Notes: generated by a model from the letters alone, not told the origin. A stretch of 64,000 nucleotides of DNA from Dorea sp. 5-2 (GCF_000403455.2 NZ_KE159759.1:61661-125660); one strand, 5' to 3'; shown: positions 9,442 to 18,371, numbered from the stretch's first letter. Made by a program: numbers and translations.

Positions 9442-10514
9442 TAAAACTCTCCTGTCATTTCAACTGAAGTGAACTCATCAAGCGGTAACTTCACAGGTCT
9501 TTGCTCTTTCTGGCTCTTATATATCGCCAACACCAATTCCAAAGCATTCCGTCCCGCCACTGCATCCACGTAAGGTCTTCGATCTTTTTCTATCGCATCG
9601 ATCACATCTGTATACAGACTCGTATGCCCATTCCCATATACGTTACTTGTTACCTCTTCCAGGCCTTTATTCTTACCATCTTCTTCCGTCTCATCTGCAA
9701 ACTGCCATACATCAATATTATTGGTAGATGTTCCGCCAATCTTTACTGTTCCATGTTCTCCAAAAAGATACAATGTCTCTTCTAGGTTCTGTGGATACAC
9801 ATTTGTTGTCCCTTCAATTGTCGCTATGGCTCCATTTTTGAATTTCACCACTGCCATTCCGACATCTTCTGCTTCCAAATAATCATGAAACTGCCGGCGA
9901 GTTTGTCCATATACCTCTTCCACTTCATCTCCGATCATCCAGCGCAGAAGATCAATACCGTGAATACACTGATTCATCAACGCGCCGCCATCAGAAGCCC
10001 ACTTTCCTCTCCATGGCGCCTGTGTATAATATCCCTCATTCCGATTCCAACGTACATGAACAGATCCATGTGATAATTTCCCGAATCTTCCTGCCTCAAC
10101 TGCCTTTCTCATTTCCTGTACAGCCACGTTAAATCTGTTCTGATGGCACGCCGACACCTTTACGCCGTTTTCTTCTGCACGCCGGATGATCGCATCCGCA
10201 TCCTGGATACTCATAGCTATCGGTTTTTCAATAATACAGTTAATACCATGATCGATACAATATAGGGCAATCTCTGCATGATTTCCGCTTTCAGTTGCAA
10301 TCGCTACTAAGTCCAACTGGTTTTCCCCTATCATCTTCTTATAGTCATTATAATGTTTTATCGTTGTTTCTTTCTCTAATCCATGTTTTACAAGCAAATT
10401 TTCAATCTGTGATTCTTTGATATCGCATGCAGCAACAAATTCCAAGTTATTATTAAGAACCGCCTTTACATGGTTTGTTGCAATCCTTCCGCATCCAATT
10501 AACGCATATCTCAT
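9441..10514 (-). CDS. Gfo/Idh/MocA oxidoreductase (WbpB-like)
   Basis: A 357-residue NAD(P)-dependent oxidoreductase. It has a Rossmann start [17 protein letters not shown], the family motif IIEKPIAMS at about 94, [15 protein letters not shown], and [17 protein letters not shown], where the family catalytic His lies. Located between WbpA-like and WbpD-like genes, it most likely oxidises C3 of UDP-GlcNAc-uronate to allow later transamination. The next gene starts at its stop codon. The assignment to WbpB rather than another Gfo/Idh member is from context. Confidence 0.83.
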   Translation of the reverse strand: MRYALIGCGRIATNHVKAVLNNNLEFVAACDIKESQIENLLVKHGLEKETTIKHYNDYKKMIGENQLDLVAIATESGNHAEIALYCIDHGINCIIEKPIAMSIQDADAIIRRAEENGVKVSACHQNRFNVAVQEMRKAVEAGRFGKLSHGSVHVRWNRNEGYYTQAPWRGKWASDGGALMNQCIHGIDLLRWMIGDEVEEVYGQTRRQFHDYLEAEDVGMAVVKFKNGAIATIEGTTNVYPQNLEETLYLFGEHGTVKIGGTSTNNIDVWQFADETEEDGKNKGLEEVTSNVYGNGHTSLYTDVIDAIEKDRRPYVDAVAGRNALELVLAIYKSQKEQRPVKLPLDEFTSVEMTGEF

Positions 10515-10540
10515 TCTATTTCCTCCGTAAGTCTCATATT

Positions 10541-11854
10541 TTATAAGACCTCAATATTCTCCCGCTTCGTCAAATATTTCATTACATTTTTTGTATCAAA
10601 TACAGCCTTCGCATGCTCCTGTAACATTTCATAATCAACATTGGAATGAGCTGCCGTTATCATCAGCAGATCATATCCCGCTATCTGTTCCGGCGTGATT
10701 TCTGTCAATCCTTTTGTCTTTTGCCCATGATATTTATACTCTGCCACCCAAGGATCATAATACTCCACGTCAGCCCCGGATTCTCTCAATATCTCAATCA
10801 CCTCTAATGCCGGACTTTCCCGATAATCATCAATATCCTGCTTATAAGCAACTCCTACTACCAACACCTTAGAGCTCTTCAATGATTTCTCGAATCTATT
10901 TAGTATCCTTGCAGCACGGTCAACACAATACTCAGGCATCTTATCATTGATCATCATAGAACTCTCGATCATAGACGTATGGAAGCCATATTCTCTTGCC
11001 TTCCAGGATAAATAGTACGGATCCAATGGGATACAATGCCCTCCGAGACCCGGTCCCGGATAAAACGCCTGGAAACCATATGGTTTCGTCTTTGCCGCAT
11101 CTATAACCTCCCAGATACTGATTTCCATTCGGTCACACAAAATCGCCAATTCATTGATCAGTCCGATATTAATATTACGGTACGTATTCTCCAGTATTTT
11201 CTCCATCTCTGCTATAGCCGGAGAAGATACTTCCGCCACATCTCCGTCCAGGACAGAACGATACATAGCCGCAATTACTTCCGTAGCATCTTTGCCGATC
11301 CCACCGACTACTTTTGGTGTATTCTTAGTCTTATAAATCAAATTTCCCGGATCCACCCTCTCCGGCGAAAAACCCAGATAAAAGTCCTCCCCGCATTTTA
11401 AACCAGACCCCTTTTCCAAAATCGGTTTTACCAGTTCTTCTGTTGTTCCCGGATAAGTAGTAGATTCCAGAACTACCATAGTCTCGCTTTTCAAATGCCT
11501 AGAAATAGCCTCTGTGGACGACTGCACGTAACTGATATCTGGTTGCTGATGCTTGTCCAACGGTGTCGGTACACAGATTGCAATAAAATCTGCTTCCCTA
11601 ATAAAATCAAAATTCGATGTAGCTCTGAACATCCCATTCTCTACAAGCCTTTTCAGATCACTGTCTACCACATCTCCAATATAGTTATGTCCTTCATTAA
11701 CAAGCTTTACTTTTTCTTCCTGAACATCAAATCCTATTGTTTTAAATCCTGCTTTCGCCTTTTCTACCGCCAAAGGAAGTCCTACATATCCCAATCCAAC
11801 AACACCGACCGTCAGATCTTTTTCTTTGATTTTTCTTAGTAATTTCTCTTTCAT
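10541..11854 (-). CDS. UDP-N-acetylglucosamine 6-dehydrogenase-like (WbpA type)
   Basis: A 437-residue UDP-sugar dehydrogenase. NAD-binding VGVVGLGYVGLPLAVEKA is at 17-34, followed by CVPTPLDKHQQPD, VVLESTTYPGTT, GFSPERVDPGN and the catalytic Cys in GPGLGGHCIPLDP at about 267-279. It also has the C-terminal domain VVGVAYKQDIDDYRESPA. The four-electron oxidation of UDP-GlcNAc to the uronic acid is the first step of the diacetamido-uronate pathway; WbpB-, WbpD- and aminotransferase genes nearby make this substrate more likely than UDP-glucose. Confidence 0.87.
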   Translation of the reverse strand: MKEKLLRKIKEKDLTVGVVGLGYVGLPLAVEKAKAGFKTIGFDVQEEKVKLVNEGHNYIGDVVDSDLKRLVENGMFRATSNFDFIREADFIAICVPTPLDKHQQPDISYVQSSTEAISRHLKSETMVVLESTTYPGTTEELVKPILEKGSGLKCGEDFYLGFSPERVDPGNLIYKTKNTPKVVGGIGKDATEVIAAMYRSVLDGDVAEVSSPAIAEMEKILENTYRNINIGLINELAILCDRMEISIWEVIDAAKTKPYGFQAFYPGPGLGGHCIPLDPYYLSWKAREYGFHTSMIESSMMINDKMPEYCVDRAARILNRFEKSLKSSKVLVVGVAYKQDIDDYRESPALEVIEILRESGADVEYYDPWVAEYKYHGQKTKGLTEITPEQIAGYDLLMITAAHSNVDYEMLQEHAKAVFDTKNVMKYLTKRENIEVL

Positions 11855-11866
11855 CGTTTCTCCTAT

Positions 11867-13087
11867 CTAATCCATAATATTTATAAAATCATGTGCTAAT
11901 TTAGATATCAGATACTTCTCTTTGATCACCTTCCTCGCATTAGCACTCATCTTCATCTTTTCCTCTTGTGTCATTTGTAAAAGCATCTCTATCTTTTTTG
12001 CAATTTCTAACGGTTCTCCTTTTGAAACCACACCACAGTTATACTTCTCGATCAGATTCCCGTTTGCACGAAATGCCAAAAGTACAGGGACTCCGGCATA
12101 TAAGGAATCATAGATCTTATTCAGGCTGATTCCATATTGATAAAGCAAAGACTCTTTCGCCCCGCAATAAGAGATATCAAAATACTTCAGCAAATTCGGG
12201 ATACTACCCTTTTGAACCGGTGGAAAAAAGGTAACATTTTGTACTCTATGCTTCTTCACATAATTCTTCAGCCTCTCTTTCTCCACACCATTTCCGACCA
12301 ATACAAAATGAATATCTTTATTTTGTATTCTTTCCGCCGCTTTGACCAAATTACTAAGCGCATTAGACAAAGCATGCCCTCCAAAATATCCCACTATGAA
12401 TTTCTTACTTCTTTTTAGATTTTCTAATTCTCTTTCCATCTCCGTCGGAAGCGGCATCGGATTTTTCCAGTCCTCTTCTACCACTCCATTCTCTATACAG
12501 AAGAATTTCTCCGCCTTCATCCCATGCCTGACCATGTAATCTTTCGCACACGGAAGTAATGAAACAACCCTGTCAGAGTTCTTATAAGCGGAGTTCTCAC
12601 CAATCTGGATCAACTGTACAAAAGGATGATACTTCGACATACCGCCTAATTCAATCAGTGTGGCTGGCCACATGTCATGCACTTCATGGATCAATCTGGC
12701 ATGACATTTCTTTCTCATATACTGAGCCGGAAACGTATCCAATGGATAAGTTGACGATGTAATGATTACATCGGGTTTTATTTTCTTCAGAATCTTCTCA
12801 GAATATTTTCGGAGCTTATAACAGAAACGGAACATGGTCATTGCCCTGCCTATGCCATTCCCCTCATATCTACCTGTTTTGAGCCAGCAGTATTGAATTC
12901 CATCCACATCTTCATATTGCATATCCTCTTCCACTTTCGGATTCTCTTTTCTCAGATGAGAGAAATCCCCTGCAATAATATGAACATGACACCCCATCTT
13001 CACCCATTCTCTGGCAAAATAATAAGGCCGAAACTCCATTCCCATCTCCGGCGACCCGGCATAATGGTTAATCAATAATATATTCAT
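11867..13087 (-). CDS. Glycosyltransferase family 4 (WbuB-like)
   Basis: About 406 residues from the ATG at 13087, which is placed 10 bases after AGGAG; a TTG at 13096 sits almost on the ribosome binding site and is rejected. It has MNILLINHYAGSPEMGMEFR, a common opening of WbuB-type transferases acting right after the priming sugar, then HEVHDMWPATLIELGG, IVGYFGGHALSNALSNLV and VLVGNGVEKERL. It is probably the second sugar transferase of the pathway and lies directly downstream of the priming enzyme gene. Confidence 0.83.
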   Translation of the reverse strand: MNILLINHYAGSPEMGMEFRPYYFAREWVKMGCHVHIIAGDFSHLRKENPKVEEDMQYEDVDGIQYCWLKTGRYEGNGIGRAMTMFRFCYKLRKYSEKILKKIKPDVIITSSTYPLDTFPAQYMRKKCHARLIHEVHDMWPATLIELGGMSKYHPFVQLIQIGENSAYKNSDRVVSLLPCAKDYMVRHGMKAEKFFCIENGVVEEDWKNPMPLPTEMERELENLKRSKKFIVGYFGGHALSNALSNLVKAAERIQNKDIHFVLVGNGVEKERLKNYVKKHRVQNVTFFPPVQKGSIPNLLKYFDISYCGAKESLLYQYGISLNKIYDSLYAGVPVLLAFRANGNLIEKYNCGVVSKGEPLEIAKKIEMLLQMTQEEKMKMSANARKVIKEKYLISKLAHDFINIMD

Positions 13088-13100
13088 CCCATCCAAGCTC

Positions 13101-13781
13101 CTAAGCCACTGCGATCACAGTCCTGATCATTGTCATAAATTCCCTTAAAAGTCCAAACTTCTTGATACTTTCTAAATTATATTCCATTTTTCCCGGAAGC
13201 ACCTTTTCCACATACACCCTATCAATATCCTCCGCCTCACGAAGCAATTCCGCTTCATCTTTGTAACGGATACTTGCCTCTGAAGTCACACCTGCCGGAA
13301 GCAGCAATGTCGCCCTCATTTCTTTCGTGTATGCTTTCACATATTTCTCCACTTCCGGTCTTGTTCCCACGAAAGACATGTCTCCGGCAAATATGTCAAT
13401 TAACTGTGGTAATTCATCCAAACGATATTTTCGCAAAAACTTTCCTGTTTTTGTTATTCTATTATCATCTCTTATCGTTACCTGCGTACCCATTACATCT
13501 GCATTAGCAATCATTGTCCGAAACTTATGTATCATAAACTTTTTACCATATGCAGTTACCCTTTCCTGCCGATAAAATATAGCTCCGGGAGAATCCATTC
13601 TGATCATAACCGCGATCATCAACATCGGTATCACCAAGAGAATTAATAATACAAATGAAACAACCACATCAAAGAATCTCTTAAATATTAGACTTTTCTT
13701 TCGTTCGGACAGGATTTCATAATACTCTCTGACTTCTGGGATCTGCATCCATTCAGGCAATTCATTCCACTCTCGCCACAT
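13101..13781 (-). CDS. Undecaprenyl-phosphate sugar phosphotransferase (priming, PglC-like)
   Basis: A 226-residue monotopic phosphoglycosyl transferase. One hydrophobic membrane segment is at about 36-58 (FFDVVVSFVLLILLVIPMLM). The cytosolic catalytic domain contains DSPGAIFYRQERV, FMIHKFRTM, LRKYRLDELPQLIDIFAGD and SFVGTRPE, including the DE dyad of the family. It attaches the first sugar-1-phosphate to undecaprenyl phosphate. The start at 13781 is supported by GGGAGG 12 bases upstream, which means the gene begins 94 bases inside the aminotransferase gene, an unusually long overlap. Confidence 0.87.
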   Translation of the reverse strand: MWREWNELPEWMQIPEVREYYEILSERKKSLIFKRFFDVVVSFVLLILLVIPMLMIAVMIRMDSPGAIFYRQERVTAYGKKFMIHKFRTMIANADVMGTQVTIRDDNRITKTGKFLRKYRLDELPQLIDIFAGDMSFVGTRPEVEKYVKAYTKEMRATLLLPAGVTSEASIRYKDEAELLREAEDIDRVYVEKVLPGKMEYNLESIKKFGLLREFMTMIRTVIAVA

Positions 13782-14998
13782 ATCTCTTTTATTACCTCCC
13801 GCAATCCATCAGCCACATACTCCACATCTCCATGTGTAAGCTTCGTATGCAACGGCAATGTCACCTCATTCCGATAATACGCATAAGCATTGGGAAAGTC
13901 CTCGATCCGCCATCCCATCGCCTTATATGCACTCATCATCGCCAACGGTTTATAATGTACGTTACACACAATCCCCTTCTTTGCCATCCGGAGAATCACA
14001 TCGTTTCTCCCCATCTCATCCGTTCCCGAAACCCGCGCGAGATATAGATGCCCTGAACTGATATGATCTCTACCGTAGTGCTCCACATGAAACACCCCTA
14101 GCTCGTCACAGGTTCGGTCATATCTTTCAATGATCTCATGCCGTTTTTCCAATATCCCCGGATATCGTTCCAACTGTTTCAAACCGATCGCTGCCATGAT
14201 ATCCGTCATATTACATTTATAAGCCGGTGACAAAATGTCATATTCCCACGCCCCTAACTGGCTTTTTGCCAACGCATCCTTCGACTGTCCGTGCAGAGAA
14301 TACAGCATGAACTGATGATAGATCCATTCATCCTCAAATCCTTCGATCGGATTCCAGGTCAACGCTCCGCCTTCCGCAGTAGTAAGGTTCTTCACCGCGT
14401 GAAAAGAGAAACTGGTGAAGTCTGCGACTGTACCGCACCTTTTCCAGTTCCCCCCTATCTTCCTCTCAGCGCCAAAAGCATGGGCGCTGTCCGCTACTAC
14501 AGCTACCCTTCCAATACTTTCCTGGATCTTATTCTTCGGGTGAAATAAAGCCCGCTTCCTATCCACAATCTCGAAGATCCTGGAATAATCACACATCACC
14601 CCTCCCAGATCTACCGCGATAAGCGCCTTCGTCTTCTCTGTGATCGCCTGTTCCAACGCATCATAGTCCATTTCGAAGCTGTCTTTATCTGTATCTACAA
14701 ACACCAACTTAGCGCCCACATGACACACTGGACTTGCCGTCGCCGTATATGTATACACAGAAGTGATCACTTCATCTCCCTCACCCACACCTAAAAATCT
14801 CAAACTCGCTTCCAAACAAGCCGTGGCTGAATTCAAAGCAACCGCCTTCTTCGTCCCACAGTATTCTGCGATCTTTTGTTCAAATAATTTCGTCCTTGGT
14901 CCCGTTGTGATCCATCCGCTTTCCAGTGTCCGGATCACTTCAGAAATCTCCAGACTCGTAATATCTGGCGGCGAGAATGCGATCTGCCTCCTATTCAT
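13688..14998 (-). CDS. DegT/DnrJ/EryC1 PLP-dependent sugar aminotransferase
   Basis: A 436-residue PLP aminotransferase starting MNRRQIAFSPPDITSLEISE. It contains ALNSATACLEASLRFLGVG, the cofactor region VVADSAHAFGAE, and the Schiff-base lysine in SFSFHAVKNLTTAEGG at about 209-224. With WbpA/B/D-like genes in the same operon it may perform the 3-amination (WbpE role); alternatively it makes a UDP-4-amino sugar used by the priming enzyme. The last roughly 30 residues (after EVIKEICGES) overlap the next gene and look like an extension without family conservation. Confidence 0.83.
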   Translation of the reverse strand: MNRRQIAFSPPDITSLEISEVIRTLESGWITTGPRTKLFEQKIAEYCGTKKAVALNSATACLEASLRFLGVGEGDEVITSVYTYTATASPVCHVGAKLVFVDTDKDSFEMDYDALEQAITEKTKALIAVDLGGVMCDYSRIFEIVDRKRALFHPKNKIQESIGRVAVVADSAHAFGAERKIGGNWKRCGTVADFTSFSFHAVKNLTTAEGGALTWNPIEGFEDEWIYHQFMLYSLHGQSKDALAKSQLGAWEYDILSPAYKCNMTDIMAAIGLKQLERYPGILEKRHEIIERYDRTCDELGVFHVEHYGRDHISSGHLYLARVSGTDEMGRNDVILRMAKKGIVCNVHYKPLAMMSAYKAMGWRIEDFPNAYAYYRNEVTLPLHTKLTHGDVEYVADGLREVIKEICGESGMNCLNGCRSQKSESIMKSCPNERKV

Positions 14999-15053
14999 CT
15001 GTGAACCACTCCTATCTATGCCAATAATAAATATCTTAAATTGTTATGGTAAT

Positions 15054-17915
15054 CTATCCACTTTTTGATACAATCTCAAGCCCCACCTGGATCTTCCTTA
15101 TCTCCCCACACATTGGCATCTCCAAGAACGCCCTTCGCTTATGCCGGTCGATCTTCCGAATATATTTTTCTTTCCCGACAAGCGGACCCGAATACACTCT
15201 GATCTCCGACCGTTCGATCACGCCTTCCGACACTCCCACTCTCTGTCCGCGCCCGCCAAATGACCGAAGCAGCTGCACTTCCTCATTACTTAACGCCGCA
15301 GGTTCATGGTTCAATTTCAGAAGCCCGATAACTCCTTCAATGCGGCATATTTCCCGCTCCATCCTTCTTATCTTCTCTGTTTCTGCGGCATCGGATAAAT
15401 CTGCAACCAGGAATACATACCCGGGAAATAATATCTTCTCCTGTACGACCCACTCCCCGCGGACATGCCTCTGTTCCTCATATCGGAAGACATAACACTC
15501 CTGGATGATACTAGAACTCGACTGCTTCAAACATTCTAGACACCGCTGCCTGACATTTACCTCAGAACCGACCCGTACTCTTGCGATAAACCATGAATTT
15601 CCCCAGTCCATTCCAATCTCATTCAGCCGCCGAATCTGATCCTCCCGAAGTATTTTCCCCTCCCGGTTTCCGTTGTAAATGTGCTTCTGCTCATTGACCC
15701 ACTTCGCAAGCCACACTCCGTCCGCACGGTATTTTAACGGAATCTTCAGATTCCCATGCTCTTCATAATAGGCTTTTGCAAGCTGATACCGGACTTCCCA
15801 TGGATCCGGCTTCACCCAGAGCATACCGATCGCATCCAATCGCTCCCGCCGGTCCGGCAAATGCTTCTCCCTGCCCTTCTCCCTCTGATCTGTAATCCAA
15901 GCGCCAAGCCTATATCCAGTCGGACTTACATAAGATGCCGGAACATCCAGTTTTCCGTTTGTTTCATAGTAAATCCTCGCTTCTTCATAACCCTTATCCC
16001 ATTTCTGCTCCGGCTTCGTTTTCCATACCATACCAATGGTATCTAACCGATCGATCTGGTCTTCCGTAAGCGCCGCCCCGTTAGTCTGTCCTTTCCGAAT
16101 CAGACGCTGCCGCCGGATCCACCCTCCAATCTTAAGCCCTTTTGGAGAACAATAGGCATTGGGAATATCAAGATTCCCATGCTCACGGTAATATTCCATG
16201 CATTCTGCAAAATTCTCTTCCCATAAACGATCAGGCACATCCCAGATCATTCCAATCTCGTCAAGCAGATGAATTCTCTCCTTCAACAAATATGCTTTTT
16301 GAATCCCGCTTTTACGATAGGTACGGAGCTTAGAGATCCACGCTCCAAGGCGGATTCCGGAATCTGTCACCGTATTGACATTCGTATTCAAATCCCCATG
16401 CTCATCAAAATATTTCTTTGCCTCACGGAAATACCGTTCCCATGCAAGATCCCGTCTACTTTCCCAGACCATACCGATCTGGTTCAATCTACGAATACGG
16501 TCCGCGCCAAGCACTCCGTATTTCTCACCTGCATAAACTCTTCGCTGTGTCAGTATCCACTGTCCAAGCCCATACCCTTCTTCTGTCTGATATTTCACCG
16601 GCACTTCCAGGTTCCCATGCTCCCTGTAATACTTTCCGGCACATTCATACATCAGATCCCACGAAGCAGTCAATGTCTCCTCTAACTTCTCGAAGAGCGA
16701 GATACTATCACGCACCTCATCCGTCACTTCGAAGCGCTCATTCACGATCTCATCCTCACGCCCCTGATAATGATAGTAAGACACGGCAGCCTTCATCTCT
16801 TCTTCAATGGTCCCAATACTATATAGATTCTCAATGTTCAGCACAATATCGAAGATAACCGCATCCGTCTTCTTACCTGCCGATAACGCTCGTCCGATCT
16901 GCTGCTTATAGACAATTGGCGATACGGTGGGACGAAGCAGGATCACGCCTTCCACATCCTTCACATGAACGCCTTCATTGAGCATATCAATGCAATATAA
17001 CAGTTTCAGGTGATCGCTCTCATCTATTTTAAAATCCCTAAATGCTTTGTCCGTCTCCGGATCGTCGGAATATGCGGTATAAATATGCGGCTTATCATCT
17101 ACCTTTGCAAACCATTCGGGCGCCTTCCCGATCATCTCTGTCATGTGTTCGTAATTCGCACAGAAAACAATATATTTCCCGGTCTGGTTCTTCATATGCT
17201 TATGAAAGATCTCATCTAATCTATCCGCCTGTTCCAAAGCACGGCGCAATGCTTCCAACTGCTTCTCGCCTTCATCACGGACAGCCTTATTCTTTGCCGT
17301 CTGTATCCGCCTCTGGTATTGGTCTAACTCCTTCTGATAAGAATACACAGACAGCACATATTTCGGCGGATTCAAGATCCCCCGCACGATCGCCTCGCCA
17401 AGTGTCATCTCCGAAGCAACATTCCCGTCAAATAATTCATCCGACATATCCCGTTGATCATCCAGGTATCGGATCGCTGTGGCAGAAAGCCCTAACACCG
17501 GCACGCCAAGATATATAGACAGCAAGTTCTGCACTCCCTGCCCCCAGACCTTTGCGCCGCAGCGGTGAAACTCATCCAGTATGATATAATCCGGGCAAAT
17601 CTCCTTAAGCTCCGCATCCGACATAGCCGTCAGCTTTGCATAAGTATAGAAACTGACATTTTTCAATCGATTCTCTCGCTTCTCCTCAGGGCATCCATCA
17701 CTTGATAAGAGATTCTCCACTTGTGTCTTGAAAATATATTCCGACGGCGAGAGCCAGCAAATCCTTTTATCCGGGAAATCCTCACATAATTTGAAACCGA
17801 TGAAAGATTTCCCCGTCCCCGTAGGGTGTACAATTGCTGCTTTCCCTGCAGTCTCCAACATACGAAGAGCCGCCTGATATGCAGACTCATTATGTTCATA
17901 TAGATCAATTCCCAT
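15054..17915 (-). CDS. Fusion: SF2 helicase + five helicase-associated repeats + NusG/LoaP-like domain
   Basis: A 953-residue protein in three parts. Residues 1-370 are an SF2 helicase core: Walker A HPTGTGKS (30-37), DEFH box (114-117), SATA (144-147), and motif VI QQIGRALS (338-345). Residues about 419-772 hold five tandem helicase-associated repeats, each of the form W...YY.EHGNL..P...Y then G.W...R and ending IGM.W. Residues about 774-953 form a NusG-type NGN plus KOW unit: SWFIARVRVGSE, EKILFPGYVFLV, and VYSGPLVGKEKYIRKIDRHK. LoaP-type NusG paralogs start long biosynthetic operons in Firmicutes and suppress termination. Here the domain is joined to a DNA/RNA motor at the head of a polysaccharide operon. 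The start is fixed by AAAGGAG eight bases upstream. Processive antitermination is inferred. Confidence 0.85.
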   Translation of the reverse strand: MGIDLYEHNESAYQAALRMLETAGKAAIVHPTGTGKSFIGFKLCEDFPDKRICWLSPSEYIFKTQVENLLSSDGCPEEKRENRLKNVSFYTYAKLTAMSDAELKEICPDYIILDEFHRCGAKVWGQGVQNLLSIYLGVPVLGLSATAIRYLDDQRDMSDELFDGNVASEMTLGEAIVRGILNPPKYVLSVYSYQKELDQYQRRIQTAKNKAVRDEGEKQLEALRRALEQADRLDEIFHKHMKNQTGKYIVFCANYEHMTEMIGKAPEWFAKVDDKPHIYTAYSDDPETDKAFRDFKIDESDHLKLLYCIDMLNEGVHVKDVEGVILLRPTVSPIVYKQQIGRALSAGKKTDAVIFDIVLNIENLYSIGTIEEEMKAAVSYYHYQGREDEIVNERFEVTDEVRDSISLFEKLEETLTASWDLMYECAGKYYREHGNLEVPVKYQTEEGYGLGQWILTQRRVYAGEKYGVLGADRIRRLNQIGMVWESRRDLAWERYFREAKKYFDEHGDLNTNVNTVTDSGIRLGAWISKLRTYRKSGIQKAYLLKERIHLLDEIGMIWDVPDRLWEENFAECMEYYREHGNLDIPNAYCSPKGLKIGGWIRRQRLIRKGQTNGAALTEDQIDRLDTIGMVWKTKPEQKWDKGYEEARIYYETNGKLDVPASYVSPTGYRLGAWITDQREKGREKHLPDRRERLDAIGMLWVKPDPWEVRYQLAKAYYEEHGNLKIPLKYRADGVWLAKWVNEQKHIYNGNREGKILREDQIRRLNEIGMDWGNSWFIARVRVGSEVNVRQRCLECLKQSSSSIIQECYVFRYEEQRHVRGEWVVQEKILFPGYVFLVADLSDAAETEKIRRMEREICRIEGVIGLLKLNHEPAALSNEEVQLLRSFGGRGQRVGVSEGVIERSEIRVYSGPLVGKEKYIRKIDRHKRRAFLEMPMCGEIRKIQVGLEIVSKSG

Positions 17916-17936
17916 ATCGACGGCTCCTTTCCGAAC

Positions 17937-17961
17937 GTAATAAAGTATGTTACTTCATTAC
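17937..17961. repeat. Left inverted repeat / hairpin before helicase-NusG gene
   Basis: GTAATAAAGTA, a TGT centre and TACTTCATTAC form an 11-base-pair hairpin (one G-U pair on the minus strand) ending 22 bases before the start codon of the helicase-NusG gene. The 17 bases from 17945 are identical to the right copy in inverted orientation. In any mRNA for this operon the hairpin would lie in the 5' leader, just before the ribosome binding site. Confidence 0.8.
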
Positions 17962-18225
17962 AAAGGATGAAAATTTATGCATTTATGAATATAATGGGGT
18001 TATTTTGACTAAAATTTTGACTTGAATTGAAAAAAAGAATAGAAATATCCCAGAAGCCATCCATTGAAAACCTTTCATAGTTTTTACTGTTTTTTGACTA
18101 CGGAATGACTGCAATAAGATAGAAAACTCTGAAATCAGCACGAAATTTTAGATATAATTTACAGAAATTCCATGAAAATCCTGCCTTTAATCCCGTTTAC
18201 AATCCTCCAGGATTCGTCTAAAATA

Positions 18226-18254
18226 TTGACAAATAAATTTTTGCATGGTAATAT
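18226..18254 (+). promoter_or_regulatory. Strong sigma-A promoter inside the inverted-repeat segment
   Basis: TTGACA (18226-18231), a 17-base spacer, and TAATAT (18249-18254). It points to the right, where no plus-strand gene follows. Transcription starting near 18261 would meet the hairpin at 18293-18329 after about 35 bases, giving at most a transcript of about 70 bases. If the segment were inverted the same promoter would drive the polysaccharide operon. Confidence 0.8.
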
Positions 18255-18292
18255 AGCAGAAGCATGTAGAATTTATGTGATTTTTTAACGAA

Positions 18293-18329
18293 AAAAAAGT
18301 AATGAAGTAACATACTCCACTACTTTTTT
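18293..18329. terminator. Bidirectional terminator-like hairpin including the right inverted repeat
   Basis: AAAAAAGTAATGAAGTA, loop ACA, then TACTCCACTACTTTTTT: a 17-base-pair stem with a 3-base loop, with A and T tracts at the outer ends so that it can work in both directions. On the minus strand it ends the jet operon, 43 bases after the jetD stop. On the plus strand it would stop the promoter at 18226. The right inverted repeat (18299-18315) forms its core. The stem is AT-rich, so its strength is uncertain. Confidence 0.6.
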
Positions 18330-18371
18330 GTTTGACTACTCATATATCCGCCAAAAAAGTGTTCATTTAGA

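Larger units (their letters stand above)
17937..18323. other. Probable invertible promoter segment (phase switch), OFF orientation
   Basis: A perfect 17-bp inverted repeat, gtatgttacttcattac at 17945-17961 and its reverse complement at 18299-18315, encloses 337 bases with no gene. The similarity extends 8 more bases outward with three mismatches, to 17937 and 18323. Each copy is itself a dyad of two 11-base arms around a 3-base centre, as in recombinase sites. Inside is a near-consensus promoter pointing right, away from the polysaccharide operon. Inverting the segment would place it pointing left with a start about 84 bases before the helicase-NusG start codon. No recombinase gene lies in the window, so a trans-acting enzyme must be assumed. 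Confidence 0.75.

Noticed and set aside
14999..15053. LoaP-type dumbbell RNA element before the aminotransferase gene
   Set aside because: The 55-base gap shows no convincing double hairpin.
17916..18371. MITE or transposon remnant explanation for the inverted repeat segment
   Set aside because: No target-site duplication or transposase was seen, and the internal promoter plus placement before an operon fit an invertible promoter better; not formally excluded.
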